From positions 633,238 to 697,237 of the forward strand of contig NZ_LT593747.1 of the NCBI RefSeq assembly GCF_900089075.1: 64,000 nt of DNA, in the 5' to 3' direction. This DNA comes from Vaginella massiliensis. Its GTDB lineage: Bacteria; Bacteroidota; Bacteroidia; Flavobacteriales; Weeksellaceae. Position 1 is the first letter of the stretch; each line of letters begins with the position of its first letter. A program made the translations under genes and the position numbers. Below the pieces are notes generated by a model. It saw nothing but the letters and a program-made list of their open reading frames with translations. It was not told the DNA's origin and ran no database searches. This document shows, piece after piece, positions 16,875 through 25,833 of this stretch.

Positions 16875-17396
16875 ATGTATAAAGTTTATCCCGAAAAAAG
16901 ATACAACGAAACCCTAAAATTGCTCCAACAGTTTGCGCCGTCGCAAGCTAAAATTTTAGATGTAGGCGTTGAAAATCCTTTTACGCATGTGATGCGTGAA
17001 CATGGCTATTGGGTAGAAAATACCAAGGGTGAAGACCTCGATTTTCATCCAGAAGTTTTGCAAGATTTTGATGTTGAATTTGTTACAGCACTCGAAATTT
17101 TGGAACATTTGGTCAATCCGCTGGGTGTTTTGACCAATTTACCTGCCGATAAATTATTGGTTTCGGTTCCGCTCAAATTATGGTTTTCTCCCGCATATCG
17201 AAACAAGCACGATGATCGTGATGTGCATTACCACGAATTCGAAGATTGGCAATTCGATTTTCTACTCGAAAAAGCCGGTTGGGAAATCAAACATCGACAC
17301 AAATGGACGCATCCAGCAAAAAAGTTAGGATTTAGACCCATTCTTCGATATTTTTATCCTCGTTATTATGCAATCTATGCCGAACGCAAAAAATAA
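16875..17396 (+). CDS. SAM-dependent methyltransferase-like protein with altered motif I
   Basis: A 173-residue protein resembling small class I methyltransferases: ILDVGVENPFTHVMREHGYWVENTKGEDLDF, FVTALEILEHLVNP and LLVSVPLK correspond to motifs I, post-I, II and III. The nucleotide loop of motif I, usually DxGxGxG, reads DVGVENP, so cofactor binding may be altered or lost. It is followed after 3 bases by a glycosyltransferase gene, with which it surely shares a transcript, so a role in modifying a glycan or lipid-linked sugar is a reasonable inference. The reading frame extends upstream but the promoter just ahead of ATG 16875 fixes the start there. Confidence 0.72.
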   Translation: MYKVYPEKRYNETLKLLQQFAPSQAKILDVGVENPFTHVMREHGYWVENTKGEDLDFHPEVLQDFDVEFVTALEILEHLVNPLGVLTNLPADKLLVSVPLKLWFSPAYRNKHDDRDVHYHEFEDWQFDFLLEKAGWEIKHRHKWTHPAKKLGFRPILRYFYPRYYAIYAERKK

Positions 17397-17399
17397 TCG

Positions 17400-18305
17400 A
17401 TGGTGAAATATTCTATTGTCATCCCGGCACATAATGAAGAGCAATACATCAGAATTACCCTCAATTCGTTGGTGAATCAGACGGTTTTGCCCTATCAAAT
17501 CATTGTGGTTGATGACCATTCTACCGATCGCACAGCCGAGATTGTGCAAGAATACACCACAGCTTATGCATTTGTAAAATTGTTGCAAGTAAAATCGACC
17601 AACGAACATCAACCTGGGAGCAAAGTGATTTTAGCTTTCGAAAAAGGTTATAAACTGTTGGATAAATTGTTTGATGTGATTGTAAAACTGGATGCCGATT
17701 TGGATTTACCGACTGATTATTTCGAACAAATCTTGAAAGTTTTCGAGCAAAACGAAAAAGTTGGGATGGTTGGCGGACATGCCTATATCGAAAAAAATGG
17801 CGAATGGAAGTTGGAAAGCCTCACCGATAAAGATCATATTAGAGGAGCCTTCAAAGCCTATCGAAAAGAAACATTTGATGCAATTGGCGGTTTGAAACCT
17901 CAAATGGGTTGGGATACCGTAGACGAATTACTTGCAAAGTACAATGGTTGGGAAGTAAAAACAATTCCTACTTTGAAGGTAAAACACCTGAAACCCACTG
18001 GTGCCAATTACAACAAAGGTGCGCTGCAAAAGCAAGGCGAAGCCTACTATACACTGGGTTATGGACTGATGATTAGCATGATTGCCGCAGCAAAATTGGC
18101 AGTCAACAAAGGTAAAATTTCGTATTTTTTTGGGTATATGAAGGGTTATCTAATGGCAGCTAAAAAACGAATACCCAAAATGGTCGATAAAAAACAAGAG
18201 CAATTTATACGGCATTATCGTTGGAAAAACATCCGAAAAAAAATTAAGAATCTAATCATTTGTTCAAACGCTTTGCTCTTCTTTTGTGTTTCAAAATTCC
18301 ATTGA
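17400..18305 (+). CDS. Family 2 glycosyltransferase
   Basis: A 301-residue GT-A fold enzyme transferring a sugar from a nucleotide donor. It begins YSIVIPAHNEEQYIRITLNSLVNQT, followed by IIVVDDHSTDRTAEIV, the metal-binding DxD-like VKLDADLDLP (about residues 97-106), and GMVGGHAYIEKNGEW. The C-terminal part is basic and may be membrane-associated. The acceptor is unknown. It lies 3 bases after the methyltransferase-like gene. Its last 50 bases overlap the convergent DMT transporter gene (18256-18305), encoding a hydrophobic tail (LIICSNALLFFCVSKFH) that may be an accidental extension. Confidence 0.87.
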   Translation: MVKYSIVIPAHNEEQYIRITLNSLVNQTVLPYQIIVVDDHSTDRTAEIVQEYTTAYAFVKLLQVKSTNEHQPGSKVILAFEKGYKLLDKLFDVIVKLDADLDLPTDYFEQILKVFEQNEKVGMVGGHAYIEKNGEWKLESLTDKDHIRGAFKAYRKETFDAIGGLKPQMGWDTVDELLAKYNGWEVKTIPTLKVKHLKPTGANYNKGALQKQGEAYYTLGYGLMISMIAAAKLAVNKGKISYFFGYMKGYLMAAKKRIPKMVDKKQEQFIRHYRWKNIRKKIKNLIICSNALLFFCVSKFH

Positions 18306-19143
18306 CTATAATGGCTAAAATCATCACCAAGGTTGCAAAATAAAACATAGGCGACATTTGTTCGGAATCGCCAAAAATAAGGTAGGCTAAAACAATTCCA
18401 TAGATCGGTTCTAGATTTACATTGAGCATAATCGTATACGGACTGATGTACTTGAGCAAATCAACCGCTTCGATCTGGGCAAATGCTGTAAAAACAATCC
18501 CCAACAAAGCCAGCCATCCGAAATTCGCCCAACTTATCGTGGCAATTTCTTGAATTGCGTTGGGTTGAAAAATAGGAATCATCAACGTAATGCATGCAAA
18601 ACCTCCCAACATTTCGAATAAAGTAATATTGATTGGATCACTATTTTGCTGAACTTTTGCATTCAGCACCGAAAACAATGCAGATAAAAAACTCGTGAAA
18701 ATTCCCAACACTATCCCCAACACATAGTGCGGATTTGCCTGAAAAATCATCATAACACAAACGCTCACAATAATGGCGATAATCACCTCTTGAACATCTA
18801 TTTTCCTTTTGAAAAAAATTGGCTCTAAAAACGAGGTGAATAAAGCACCCATAGACAAGGTACTCAATGCCACCGAAACGTTGGAAACTTTTATCGATAA
18901 ATAGAAAGCAAACCAATGAAAAGCGATAATGAATCCTATACCTACAAAACTCAACAATTGACTTTTGCATGCTTCGATTTTTACTCGTCTAAATTTCAGG
19001 TACAAAAAAATCGCCACGGCAGCAATTCCCATACGAAACCAAACCATTGGCAAAGCCGAAATGGTAACCAGTTTACCAAAAATGCCCGTAAATCCCCACA
19101 ATAAAACCAAGAATTGCAACCGCAGTTGGGTTTTCGAAATCAT
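18256..19143 (-). CDS. EamA/DMT family exporter
   Basis: A 295-residue integral membrane protein with ten hydrophobic segments arranged as two EamA repeats (about residues 5-135 and 145-285), the classical drug/metabolite transporter layout. Motifs such as LLWGFTGIFGKLVTISALPMVWFRMGIAA in the first repeat and FTAFAQIEAVDLLKYISPYTIMLNVNLEPI in the second are typical. Substrate unknown; relatives move amino acids or other metabolites out of the cell. Confidence 0.88.
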   Translation of the reverse strand: MISKTQLRLQFLVLLWGFTGIFGKLVTISALPMVWFRMGIAAVAIFLYLKFRRVKIEACKSQLLSFVGIGFIIAFHWFAFYLSIKVSNVSVALSTLSMGALFTSFLEPIFFKRKIDVQEVIIAIIVSVCVMMIFQANPHYVLGIVLGIFTSFLSALFSVLNAKVQQNSDPINITLFEMLGGFACITLMIPIFQPNAIQEIATISWANFGWLALLGIVFTAFAQIEAVDLLKYISPYTIMLNVNLEPIYGIVLAYLIFGDSEQMSPMFYFATLVMILAIIVNGILKHKRRAKRLNK

Positions 19144-19158
19144 GCCCTATATTTTTAT

Positions 19159-19166
19159 CAAATGTA
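19159..19166 (-). promoter_or_regulatory. -7 element TACATTTG for DMT exporter
   Basis: Minus-strand TACATTTG, 15 bases before ATG 19143; leader about 10 bases. Confidence 0.5.
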
Positions 19167-19238
19167 CGCATGTTTCACACTCGAAATTTAAATTATATTT
19201 AAATTTTACATCTCCTCAATTAAGATTGATAAAAATAA

Positions 19239-19246
19239 TATCTTTG
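19239..19246 (+). promoter_or_regulatory. -7 element TATCTTTG for terC
   Basis: TATCTTTG fits TAnnTTTG; predicted leader of about 15 bases to ATG 19266. Confidence 0.5.
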
Positions 19247-19265
19247 TAAACTAATCATCAATTTC

Positions 19266-20063
19266 ATGGATTTTAGTATCTTTTTGACAGCCGAAGGATT
19301 AATCGCTTTAGGCACCCTTACACTACTAGAGATTGTACTGGGAATCGACAACATCGTTTTCATCTCGATCTTATCGGGTAAACTTCCACAACATCAGCAA
19401 AAAAAAGCGCAACGATTGGGTTTGGCACTTGCCATGTTTCTACGCGTTGGCTTGCTTTTTTCACTCACTTGGGTCATGTCGTTGACTGCTCCTATTTTCA
19501 ACCTCGGACATTTGATAGGAATAGACGATGCAGACTGGTTAGAAAAATTAGCCATTTCGGGTCGAGACCTCATCCTACTTATCGGAGGTTTGTTTCTGAT
19601 TTATAAATCGACCACCGAAATTCATCATAAATTAGAAGGACAAGAAGAAAACAATACCGATGTCAAGGCACATTCTTTTACAGGTACGATTATTCAAATT
19701 CTGATCTTAGACCTTGTTTTTTCGTTAGATTCTGTGATTACCGCAGTTGGCATGTCGCAACATATCGAAATTATGATTGCTGCGGTAATCATCGCCGTAC
19801 TCATCATGATGCTTTCGGCAACAACGATCAGTGATTTTGTAAACAAGCATCCAACCGTAAAAATGTTGGCGTTGTCTTTCTTACTTTTAATTGGTGTATC
19901 TTTACTCGCAGAAGGCTTCGATCAGCATATTTCAAAAGGTTATATCTATTTCGCAATGGGCTTCTCTATGCTCGTAGAATTTTTGAATTTGAGAATGCGA
20001 AAAAACGAAAGAAAACCAGTGGAATTGCGCAACACACCTTTGAAACAGAAAATTAAAAACTAA
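19266..20063 (+). CDS. TerC family integral membrane protein
   Basis: A 265-residue membrane protein with about seven hydrophobic helices. It carries the paired TerC signatures LEIVLGIDNIVFISIL (first half) and LILDLVFSLDSVITAVGM (second half), each with the conserved aspartate that contributes to metal binding. TerC-family proteins are linked to tellurite resistance and to manganese or calcium export and metallation of secreted enzymes; the role here is inferred from the family only. A terminator follows. Confidence 0.9.
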   Translation: MDFSIFLTAEGLIALGTLTLLEIVLGIDNIVFISILSGKLPQHQQKKAQRLGLALAMFLRVGLLFSLTWVMSLTAPIFNLGHLIGIDDADWLEKLAISGRDLILLIGGLFLIYKSTTEIHHKLEGQEENNTDVKAHSFTGTIIQILILDLVFSLDSVITAVGMSQHIEIMIAAVIIAVLIMMLSATTISDFVNKHPTVKMLALSFLLLIGVSLLAEGFDQHISKGYIYFAMGFSMLVEFLNLRMRKNERKPVELRNTPLKQKIKN

Positions 20064-20070
20064 ATCGGTT

Positions 20071-20098
20071 AAAGCCTCTCAACGAGGCTTTTTTTATA
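20071..20098 (+). terminator. Rho-independent terminator of terC
   Basis: AAAGCCTC-TCAAC-GAGGCTTT stem followed by T residues. Confidence 0.9.
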
Positions 20099-20103
20099 CA
20101 AAT

Positions 20104-20904
20104 ATGAAAGGAAAAATAAAATTGGTTGTTTCGGATATGGATGGAACATTGTTGAATGATCAGCACGAATTGCATCCAGATTTTTTTTATTTATACGAAA
20201 AATTAAAAGTTCAAAACATCCTATTTGTGCCTGCAAGCGGACGACAATATTACAGTATTTTGCATTATTTCGAGCCTATAAAAAACGAAATTGCCATCAT
20301 TGCAGAAAACGGAAGTTATGTTACCTACAAAGACGAGGTTTTGTTTACCGATGAATTGGGCCAGCAAAAAGTCCGAGACATCATTCTTGCAATAAGAAAA
20401 ATATCTGGAGCCAACATTGTGGTTTGTGGCGCAAAACATGCGTATGTAGAAAGTAAAGAGGAAAACTTCAAACAAATTTTTGCACAATTTTATTATCAAA
20501 ATCAGTTGGTAGAAGACGTTCTGACTGCCCTGCAAGATGATCGCATCATCAAAATTGCTGTTCATCATCCGATAAATGCAGAAGAATACCTCTATCCAGC
20601 ATTGGCAAATTTTAATCACGAACAATTGAAAGTAGTGGTTTCTGGACCGTATTGGATAGATATCATGAATGTCAAAACCAATAAAGGCAATGCCTTGCAA
20701 AACCTACAAAAAAAACTTGGCATAAAGCCCGAAGAAACCCTGGTTTTTGGCGATTACCTCAACGACCTCGAAATGTTGCAAAACGCCACCTATAGCTATG
20801 CGATGGACAACGCGCATCCGCTTGTGAAAGCGCAAGCAAAGTACACTGCCAAATCTAATAACGATTATGGGGTAATCGAGATTTTACGACAACTAGTCGA
20901 TTAA
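20104..20904 (+). CDS. Cof-type HAD family hydrolase
   Basis: A 266-residue haloacid dehalogenase-superfamily phosphatase with a type IIB cap. HAD motif I is VVSDMDGTLLND (nucleophile and acid Asp residues), motif II is ASGRQYYSIL, the lysine of motif III lies in NKGNALQNLQKKLG and motif IV is FGDYLNDLEML. The cap (about residues 85-185) determines substrate; relatives act on sugar phosphates, phytase-like or flavin phosphates. It begins 5 bp after the terC terminator and overlaps the last 4 bases of the convergent ArsC-like gene. Confidence 0.92.
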   Translation: MKGKIKLVVSDMDGTLLNDQHELHPDFFYLYEKLKVQNILFVPASGRQYYSILHYFEPIKNEIAIIAENGSYVTYKDEVLFTDELGQQKVRDIILAIRKISGANIVVCGAKHAYVESKEENFKQIFAQFYYQNQLVEDVLTALQDDRIIKIAVHHPINAEEYLYPALANFNHEQLKVVVSGPYWIDIMNVKTNKGNALQNLQKKLGIKPEETLVFGDYLNDLEMLQNATYSYAMDNAHPLVKAQAKYTAKSNNDYGVIEILRQLVD

Positions 20905-21254
20905 TTTTCTTTCAAAAATTCGGTCAATTTTTCTATTGGTCTGGCGATTACTGCTGCCTGAGATGTCGCAACGATTGGTCGCTGAATGAGTTTGGGATAA
21001 GCAACCATTGCCTCTAAAATTTCATCATCCGATAAATCTTTTCCTTTGAAATGATCTTTCCATTCGTTTTCATTCGTTCGGACCAAATCAATAGGCTTTA
21101 ATCCTAATAGTTTGATGAGCTGATGCAGTTCTGATTTGCTCAATGGGTCTTTCAAATATGCTCTTACTTCATAATCAACATGATGCTCATCTAAATATTG
21201 AATAGCCGCTCTACTTTTTCCGCAACGTGCATTATGCAAAACTTGGTATTTCAT
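20901..21254 (-). CDS. ArsC/Spx-family thioredoxin-fold protein
   Basis: A 117-residue protein of the ArsC family. NARCGKSRAAIQYLDEHHVDYEVR holds the active-site cysteine (Cys11) followed by GKS instead of the classical CxxS/T context, and RPIVATSQAAVIARPIEKL is the ArsC C-terminal pattern with the conserved RPI. It could reduce arsenate with glutathione/glutaredoxin-like partners or act in another thiol exchange; neighbours give no arsenic context, so the specific role is open. Confidence 0.85.
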   Translation of the reverse strand: MKYQVLHNARCGKSRAAIQYLDEHHVDYEVRAYLKDPLSKSELHQLIKLLGLKPIDLVRTNENEWKDHFKGKDLSDDEILEAMVAYPKLIQRPIVATSQAAVIARPIEKLTEFLKEN

Positions 21255-21280
21255 TTTAAAAAATTTTGCTTAAATTTAAT

Positions 21281-21288
21281 CAAAATTA
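21281..21288 (-). promoter_or_regulatory. -7 element TAATTTTG for ArsC-like gene
   Basis: Minus-strand TAATTTTG, 26 bases before ATG 21254; also adjacent to the divergent lipoprotein gene start. Confidence 0.45.
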
Positions 21289-21293
21289 ATCGA

Positions 21294-21692
21294 ATGAGAC
21301 TTCCTATTCTTATCCTCATATTATGCACAAGCATTTTCGGCTGCAGCCCAACTCACGAACTTTCGAACACCGTGACTGAAAAAAACGAGTTGAAATTTGA
21401 AGCAGACGAAGACGGCGAATATGATCTTATTGTATTCGATCCGCAATACGAAACGTTTTTAATTTCGATTGCAAAACCCAAAACTTTCTTTACCAAACAA
21501 TTTTATAAAAACAAAAATGCCCTTTACGTATCGGAATGGAACAGCCGGCACGCACAACCATTTCTGTACAACTCAGATTTGTATGCGGTACATATCGATT
21601 ATGATTACACCAAAGATTACGGATTGAATTTGGAATACAAACTCTACAATTTCTTTAAATTTATCGAGTGGAAGTACAAAGTAAGATTATAA
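21294..21692 (+). CDS. DUF6146-type lipoprotein
   Basis: A 132-residue exported protein with a lipobox (LILILCTSIFGC, Cys17). The core, EYDLIVFDPQYETFL followed by FTKQFYKNKNALYVSEWNSR and VHIDYDYTKDYGLNLEYKLYNFFKFIEWKY, matches the DUF6146 family of Bacteroidetes; function unknown. The preferred start is ATG 21294, which gives a normal lipoprotein signal peptide; a longer open frame upstream runs back into the divergent gene. The prfB promoter lies just downstream. Confidence 0.78.
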   Translation: MRLPILILILCTSIFGCSPTHELSNTVTEKNELKFEADEDGEYDLIVFDPQYETFLISIAKPKTFFTKQFYKNKNALYVSEWNSRHAQPFLYNSDLYAVHIDYDYTKDYGLNLEYKLYNFFKFIEWKYKVRL

Positions 21693-21707
21693 ATAGAAAG
21701 GTTTTTT

Positions 21708-21715
21708 TACATTTG
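21708..21715 (+). promoter_or_regulatory. -7 element TACATTTG abutting the prfB start
   Basis: TACATTTG ends 4 bases before ATG 21720, so transcription 4-6 bases after the box would give a leaderless mRNA. Confidence 0.55.
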
Positions 21716-21719
21716 CACT

Positions 21720-22820
21720 ATGTTTAATACAGACCATTTCAAAGACCTACAAAAAAGGACGAGCGATCTATATACCTATTTAGAAATCGAGCAAAAACGC
21801 ATCGAAATCTCGAACGAAGAGGAGACAGCTGCTTCACCAGAATTTTGGAACGACCCGAAAGCTGCGGAGGCTTTTATGAAAACGCTTCGCGGTAAAAAAA
21901 AGTGGGTAGAAGATTTTGAACAAGTCGAATCGGCAGTGAACGACCTAGAAGTGCTCATCGAATTCAATCGAGAGGGAGAAGTAGAAGACGAAGAAGTCCA
22001 ATCCCAATACGAGAAGGCATTACAGCTGTTAGAAGCCATCGAATTCAAAAATATGTTATCAGACGAAGGAGATAACCTGGGTGCGATATTACAAATAACT
22101 GCGGGCGCTGGCGGTACCGAATCTTGCGATTGGGCAAGCATGCTGATGCGCATGTACATGATGTGGGCAGAAAGTCACGGTTACAAAGTAAGAGAACTCA
22201 ACTTTCAGGCTGGTGATGTAGCCGGCGTAAAAACCGTAACCCTAGAGATCGAAGGAGATTATGCCTTTGGTTGGCTCAAAGGTGAAAATGGTGTACACCG
22301 TTTGGTTCGCATTTCACCATTCGATAGCAATGCCAAACGACATACGAGTTTCGTCTCGGTATATGTTTCGCCTATCGTAGACGACACCATCGAAATCGAA
22401 ATCAACCCATCGGATATCGAATTGCAAACTTCGCGTTCTGGTGGTGCGGGAGGACAAAATGTAAACAAGGTCGAAACCAAAGTACAACTTACCCATAAAC
22501 CTACCGGAATTGTAGTTGTTTGCCAAGTAGAACGTTCGCAATTAGCAAACCGCGAGCGTGCGATGGAAATGTTGAAATCGGAATTATACAAAATAGAACT
22601 CGATAAAAAAATGGCAGCTCGGAACGAAATCGAAGCCAATAAAATGAAGATCGAATGGGGTTCGCAAATCCGAAATTATGTCATGCATCCGTACAAACTC
22701 GTAAAAGATGTTCGAACCGGAACAGAAACTGGGAATGTAGATGCGGTAATGAATGGCGAAATAGACGAGTTTCTTAAATCTTTTCTGATGCTGATGGGTC
22801 AGAAAGAAGAAAAAATCTAA
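21720..22820 (+). CDS. prfB: Peptide chain release factor 2
   Basis: A 366-residue class I release factor that reads UAA and UGA and triggers peptidyl-tRNA hydrolysis. The RF2 stop-recognition tripeptide SPF is visible in [16 protein letters not shown] and the catalytic GGQ in [24 protein letters not shown] (about residues 240-260). The N-terminal segment [17 protein letters not shown] reads straight through in one frame where many bacteria have a programmed +1 frameshift with an in-frame UGA, so the autoregulatory frameshift is absent here. It is followed after one base by trkA. Confidence 0.95.
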   Translation: MFNTDHFKDLQKRTSDLYTYLEIEQKRIEISNEEETAASPEFWNDPKAAEAFMKTLRGKKKWVEDFEQVESAVNDLEVLIEFNREGEVEDEEVQSQYEKALQLLEAIEFKNMLSDEGDNLGAILQITAGAGGTESCDWASMLMRMYMMWAESHGYKVRELNFQAGDVAGVKTVTLEIEGDYAFGWLKGENGVHRLVRISPFDSNAKRHTSFVSVYVSPIVDDTIEIEINPSDIELQTSRSGGAGGQNVNKVETKVQLTHKPTGIVVVCQVERSQLANRERAMEMLKSELYKIELDKKMAARNEIEANKMKIEWGSQIRNYVMHPYKLVKDVRTGTETGNVDAVMNGEIDEFLKSFLMLMGQKEEKI

Positions 22821-22821
22821 T

Positions 22822-24189
22822 ATGAGAATCATCATAGGTGGTGCTGGCGAAGTAGGTTTCCATTTGGCAAAACTTTTGTCCAACGAAAGACTCGACATTA
22901 TTGTAATGGACACCGATAAAGATCGATTAACCTACATCGAAAATCAATTAGACGTTCTTACCTACAGAGGCGATGTCACCTCCTTCAAATCGCTTCGCGA
23001 GGTCGATGTAGAGAGTGCCGATATGTTCATCTCGGTAAGTCAGCTCCAAAACACCAACCTTACCAGCGCACTGATTGCCAAAAAAATGGGAACAAAACGC
23101 ACCATAGCACGTATCAGCAACCCAGAATATCTACAACGAGAAAACCAAATAGCAGTACAACGCTTCGGGATCGATGCGCTGATCTCCCCCGAATCGTTGG
23201 CAGCAAACGAAATAAAGAATCTAATAGACGAATCGGCTTTTAACGAAATGCATTCGTTCGACAACGGATTAGTTAATTTATTTGGAACGGTATTGGATCA
23301 AGATTGTAAAATAATCGGTAAGAAATTTAAAGAAGTTTATCTAACTGCAAAAGGTGGCGCAGAGCGACTTTTTATGCCCATTGCCATCATTCGTTTTTCT
23401 TCTAAAAACGGCTACGAAACCTTGATTCCTGAAGAAGAAACCGAATTCAAAATCAACGATCAAGTTTATTTTATTTCTAAAAATTATGCAACCATTGAGT
23501 TGTACAAACTATTAGGAAAAAAACAAGATTATTTTCAAAACACCATTATACTCGGAGGTGGAAGCATAGGCAGAAAAACCGCTCTACTTCTTAAAAAAGA
23601 TAAACACAATGTAAAAATTATCGAAAAAGATCGAAATAAAGCATTCGACCTTGCCGATGAGTTTACTAATATCTTGGTCATAAACGGCGATGGTAGCGAT
23701 GGCGATTTGTTGGATGATGAAAACATTGCAGAAGCCGATGCTTTCATCGCGGTTACAGGCTCGTCTGAAACCAATATCATGTCTTGCTTACTGGCAAAAT
23801 CTAAAGGCGTAAGAAAAACCATTGCATTGGTCGAAAATATCGATTACATCCACCTGAGTCAAGAAATCGGAATCAGTGCCTTTATCAACAAAAAACTTTT
23901 GACGGCCGATAGCATTTTCCGATACATCAGAAAAGGACAAGTTTTGGATGTTTTTGGGATCTCTGATTTGGATGCCGAAGTTTTGGAATTTCGAGTAGAA
24001 GAATATTCCAAAGCCAATAATCGAACCATCTCTGAATTAAATTTCAATAAAGAAGCGGTGATAGGTGGTATTGTACGCAAAGGTGAAGCCATTATCCCCA
24101 CTCTTGATTTTGTCTTAGAAAAACACGACCATGTCATCATCTTTTCTTTACCCAACGCTCTGAAAAAAGTAACACAATACTTTCAATGA
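22822..24189 (+). CDS. trkA: Trk system potassium uptake protein TrkA
   Basis: A 455-residue cytosolic gating subunit of the Trk/Ktr potassium channel. It is a duplication of RCK modules: each half has a Rossmann-type NAD(H)-binding loop, GGAGEVGFHLAKLL (residues 4-17) and GGGSIGRKTALLL (about 235-247), followed by a TrkA-C domain. Nucleotide binding here is thought to regulate the TrkH pore. It sits one base after prfB and overlaps trkH by 4 bases (ATGA), which implies coupled translation. Confidence 0.95.
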   Translation: MRIIIGGAGEVGFHLAKLLSNERLDIIVMDTDKDRLTYIENQLDVLTYRGDVTSFKSLREVDVESADMFISVSQLQNTNLTSALIAKKMGTKRTIARISNPEYLQRENQIAVQRFGIDALISPESLAANEIKNLIDESAFNEMHSFDNGLVNLFGTVLDQDCKIIGKKFKEVYLTAKGGAERLFMPIAIIRFSSKNGYETLIPEEETEFKINDQVYFISKNYATIELYKLLGKKQDYFQNTIILGGGSIGRKTALLLKKDKHNVKIIEKDRNKAFDLADEFTNILVINGDGSDGDLLDDENIAEADAFIAVTGSSETNIMSCLLAKSKGVRKTIALVENIDYIHLSQEIGISAFINKKLLTADSIFRYIRKGQVLDVFGISDLDAEVLEFRVEEYSKANNRTISELNFNKEAVIGGIVRKGEAIIPTLDFVLEKHDHVIIFSLPNALKKVTQYFQ

Positions 24190-25721
24190 AAACCTTCAAC
24201 TTCAAAATTGTATTCTATCTGAGTGGTATTCTATTGCTGATGAATACATTTTTCATGTTTTTGTGTGTTATTTTCAGCTTAATCTGGGAAGACGGGCTGA
24301 GCCTTGGATTTTTGTTTTCGGCAATCATTACGGGTACCATTGGCGGATCGATGTATTTTTCGACCAAAAAAACCTTGCGCGTTGTACGCAAACGTGAGGG
24401 GTATTTAATTGTTTCGGTAGGCTGGCTTTTGCTCATTCTTACCGGCACACTCCCCTACTTTTTTTCTATTCCCAACTTGCCCTTATCGGTCTACTATTCA
24501 AACGAAATCACCACCCTGAATTTGTTCTACGAGACCGTCTCTGGCTACACGGCAACAGGCACTACCATTTTCAACAATATCGATTACCTGCCCAAAAGTA
24601 TTTTGTTTTGGCGAAGCCTCACGCATTGGATTGGCGGTATGGGCATCATTGTGCTCACCATTGCGATTTTACCTATTTTGGGGATTGGTGGTATGCAATT
24701 GTTTTCGGCAGAATATACTGGTGGAGTTTCTCCAGACAAAGTGCATCCGAGAATCGCAGACACTGCCAAGAATCTTTGGTTCATTTATATCATGCTGACT
24801 TTTGTAGAGGTTGTTTTGCTCTATTTTGCAGGTATGAACCTCTTCGATGCGGTTAACCATTCTTTCAGCACCTTATCGTCTGGAGGTTTTTCGACCAAAG
24901 ATAACGGCATTGCTTATTGGCGAAATAATGTGCTGATTCAATACATCCTCGCATTTTTCATGATGTTGTCTGGAACCAACTTCATTATATTGTATTTTCT
25001 ATCGCGATTGAAGTGGCGACAGGCATGGAAAAATGAAGAGTTCAAAACCTATCTTGTACTAGTTGCAATGATCAGCATCATTGTTGCATTCGTTACCTAT
25101 TTTCATTATTACAAAAACGAGACGTTCAGTTTTTACAATTTAGAGAAGGCATTACGTTTTGCATTTTTCCATACGACGTCTATCATCTCTACCACTGGAT
25201 TTGTTGTATCAGATTACACGATGATTACGCCTTTCGTTACCCTTATTTTCTTTTCATTATTTTTTGTTGGAGGTTCTGCGGGCTCTACAGCTGGTGGTGT
25301 AAAAATTATAAGACAAATCATCTTACTGAAAAATAGCATAATCGAATTCAAGCGACTGTTACACCCAAATGCCGTAATTCCGGTACGATATGGCGGGAAG
25401 GCTATCTCCCGAAAAATAGTTTACAACATCCTCGCTTTTTTTGTCATGTACATGTTTATTTGGATATCTAGTTCTATTTTGTTTTCGTTGTTGAATGATA
25501 ATTTGGTGAAGGATTACGAAAGTATCATCTCGAGCTTGTCTGTTTCTGCCTCGGCACTAAGCAATGTTGGTTCTGGCATTGGAGTTTATGGTCCAGCGAA
25601 TAATATGGAAGGCTTGACCGATGCAGCTAAACTATTGTGTAGTTTTCTGATGATTATCGGGCGATTAGAAATTTTCACATTTCTAATCATATTCACGCCT
25701 TATTTTTGGAAGTCGAACTAA
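24186..25721 (+). CDS. trkH: Trk system potassium uptake protein TrkH
   Basis: A 511-residue membrane pore subunit with ten or more hydrophobic helices and four P-loop-like selectivity segments. Visible filter segments include the first P-loop ETVSGYTATGTTIF, HSFSTLSSGGFSTKD, HTTSIISTTGFVVSD and ASALSNVGSGIGVYG, with the conserved glycines that line the filter. It forms a complex with TrkA encoded immediately upstream. Confidence 0.95.
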   Translation: MKTFNFKIVFYLSGILLLMNTFFMFLCVIFSLIWEDGLSLGFLFSAIITGTIGGSMYFSTKKTLRVVRKREGYLIVSVGWLLLILTGTLPYFFSIPNLPLSVYYSNEITTLNLFYETVSGYTATGTTIFNNIDYLPKSILFWRSLTHWIGGMGIIVLTIAILPILGIGGMQLFSAEYTGGVSPDKVHPRIADTAKNLWFIYIMLTFVEVVLLYFAGMNLFDAVNHSFSTLSSGGFSTKDNGIAYWRNNVLIQYILAFFMMLSGTNFIILYFLSRLKWRQAWKNEEFKTYLVLVAMISIIVAFVTYFHYYKNETFSFYNLEKALRFAFFHTTSIISTTGFVVSDYTMITPFVTLIFFSLFFVGGSAGSTAGGVKIIRQIILLKNSIIEFKRLLHPNAVIPVRYGGKAISRKIVYNILAFFVMYMFIWISSSILFSLLNDNLVKDYESIISSLSVSASALSNVGSGIGVYGPANNMEGLTDAAKLLCSFLMIIGRLEIFTFLIIFTPYFWKSN

Positions 25722-25760
25722 AAAAATATTGCTTCCACCACAAAGGCAAAAGCAATATAA
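25722..25760 (-). terminator. Probable terminator of msrA
   Basis: ATATTGCTT (25726-25734) and AAGCAATAT (25750-25758) form a perfect 9-bp stem; on the minus strand the stem is followed by a T-run. It also lies close after the trkH stop. Confidence 0.55.
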
Positions 25761-25833
25761 AAGATTTAAGATTTATATAAATAGTTGGTTTCAATATTAT
25801 AATCAAAACTTATACCATTATTATAAAAATCGA

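Noticed and set aside
16590-16875. An upstream extension of the methyltransferase reading frame
   Set aside because: It runs through the YopX-like gene on the other strand and through the promoter at 16837-16868; the family-like part starts at ATG 16875.
18256-18305. The 50-base overlap of the glycosyltransferase and DMT exporter genes as a regulatory signal
   Set aside because: The overlapping tail of the glycosyltransferase is poorly conserved in character and is most simply an extension past its natural end; no structure supports regulation.
21720-21800. Programmed frameshift site in prfB
   Set aside because: The frame is continuous through [12 protein letters not shown] with no in-frame UGA.
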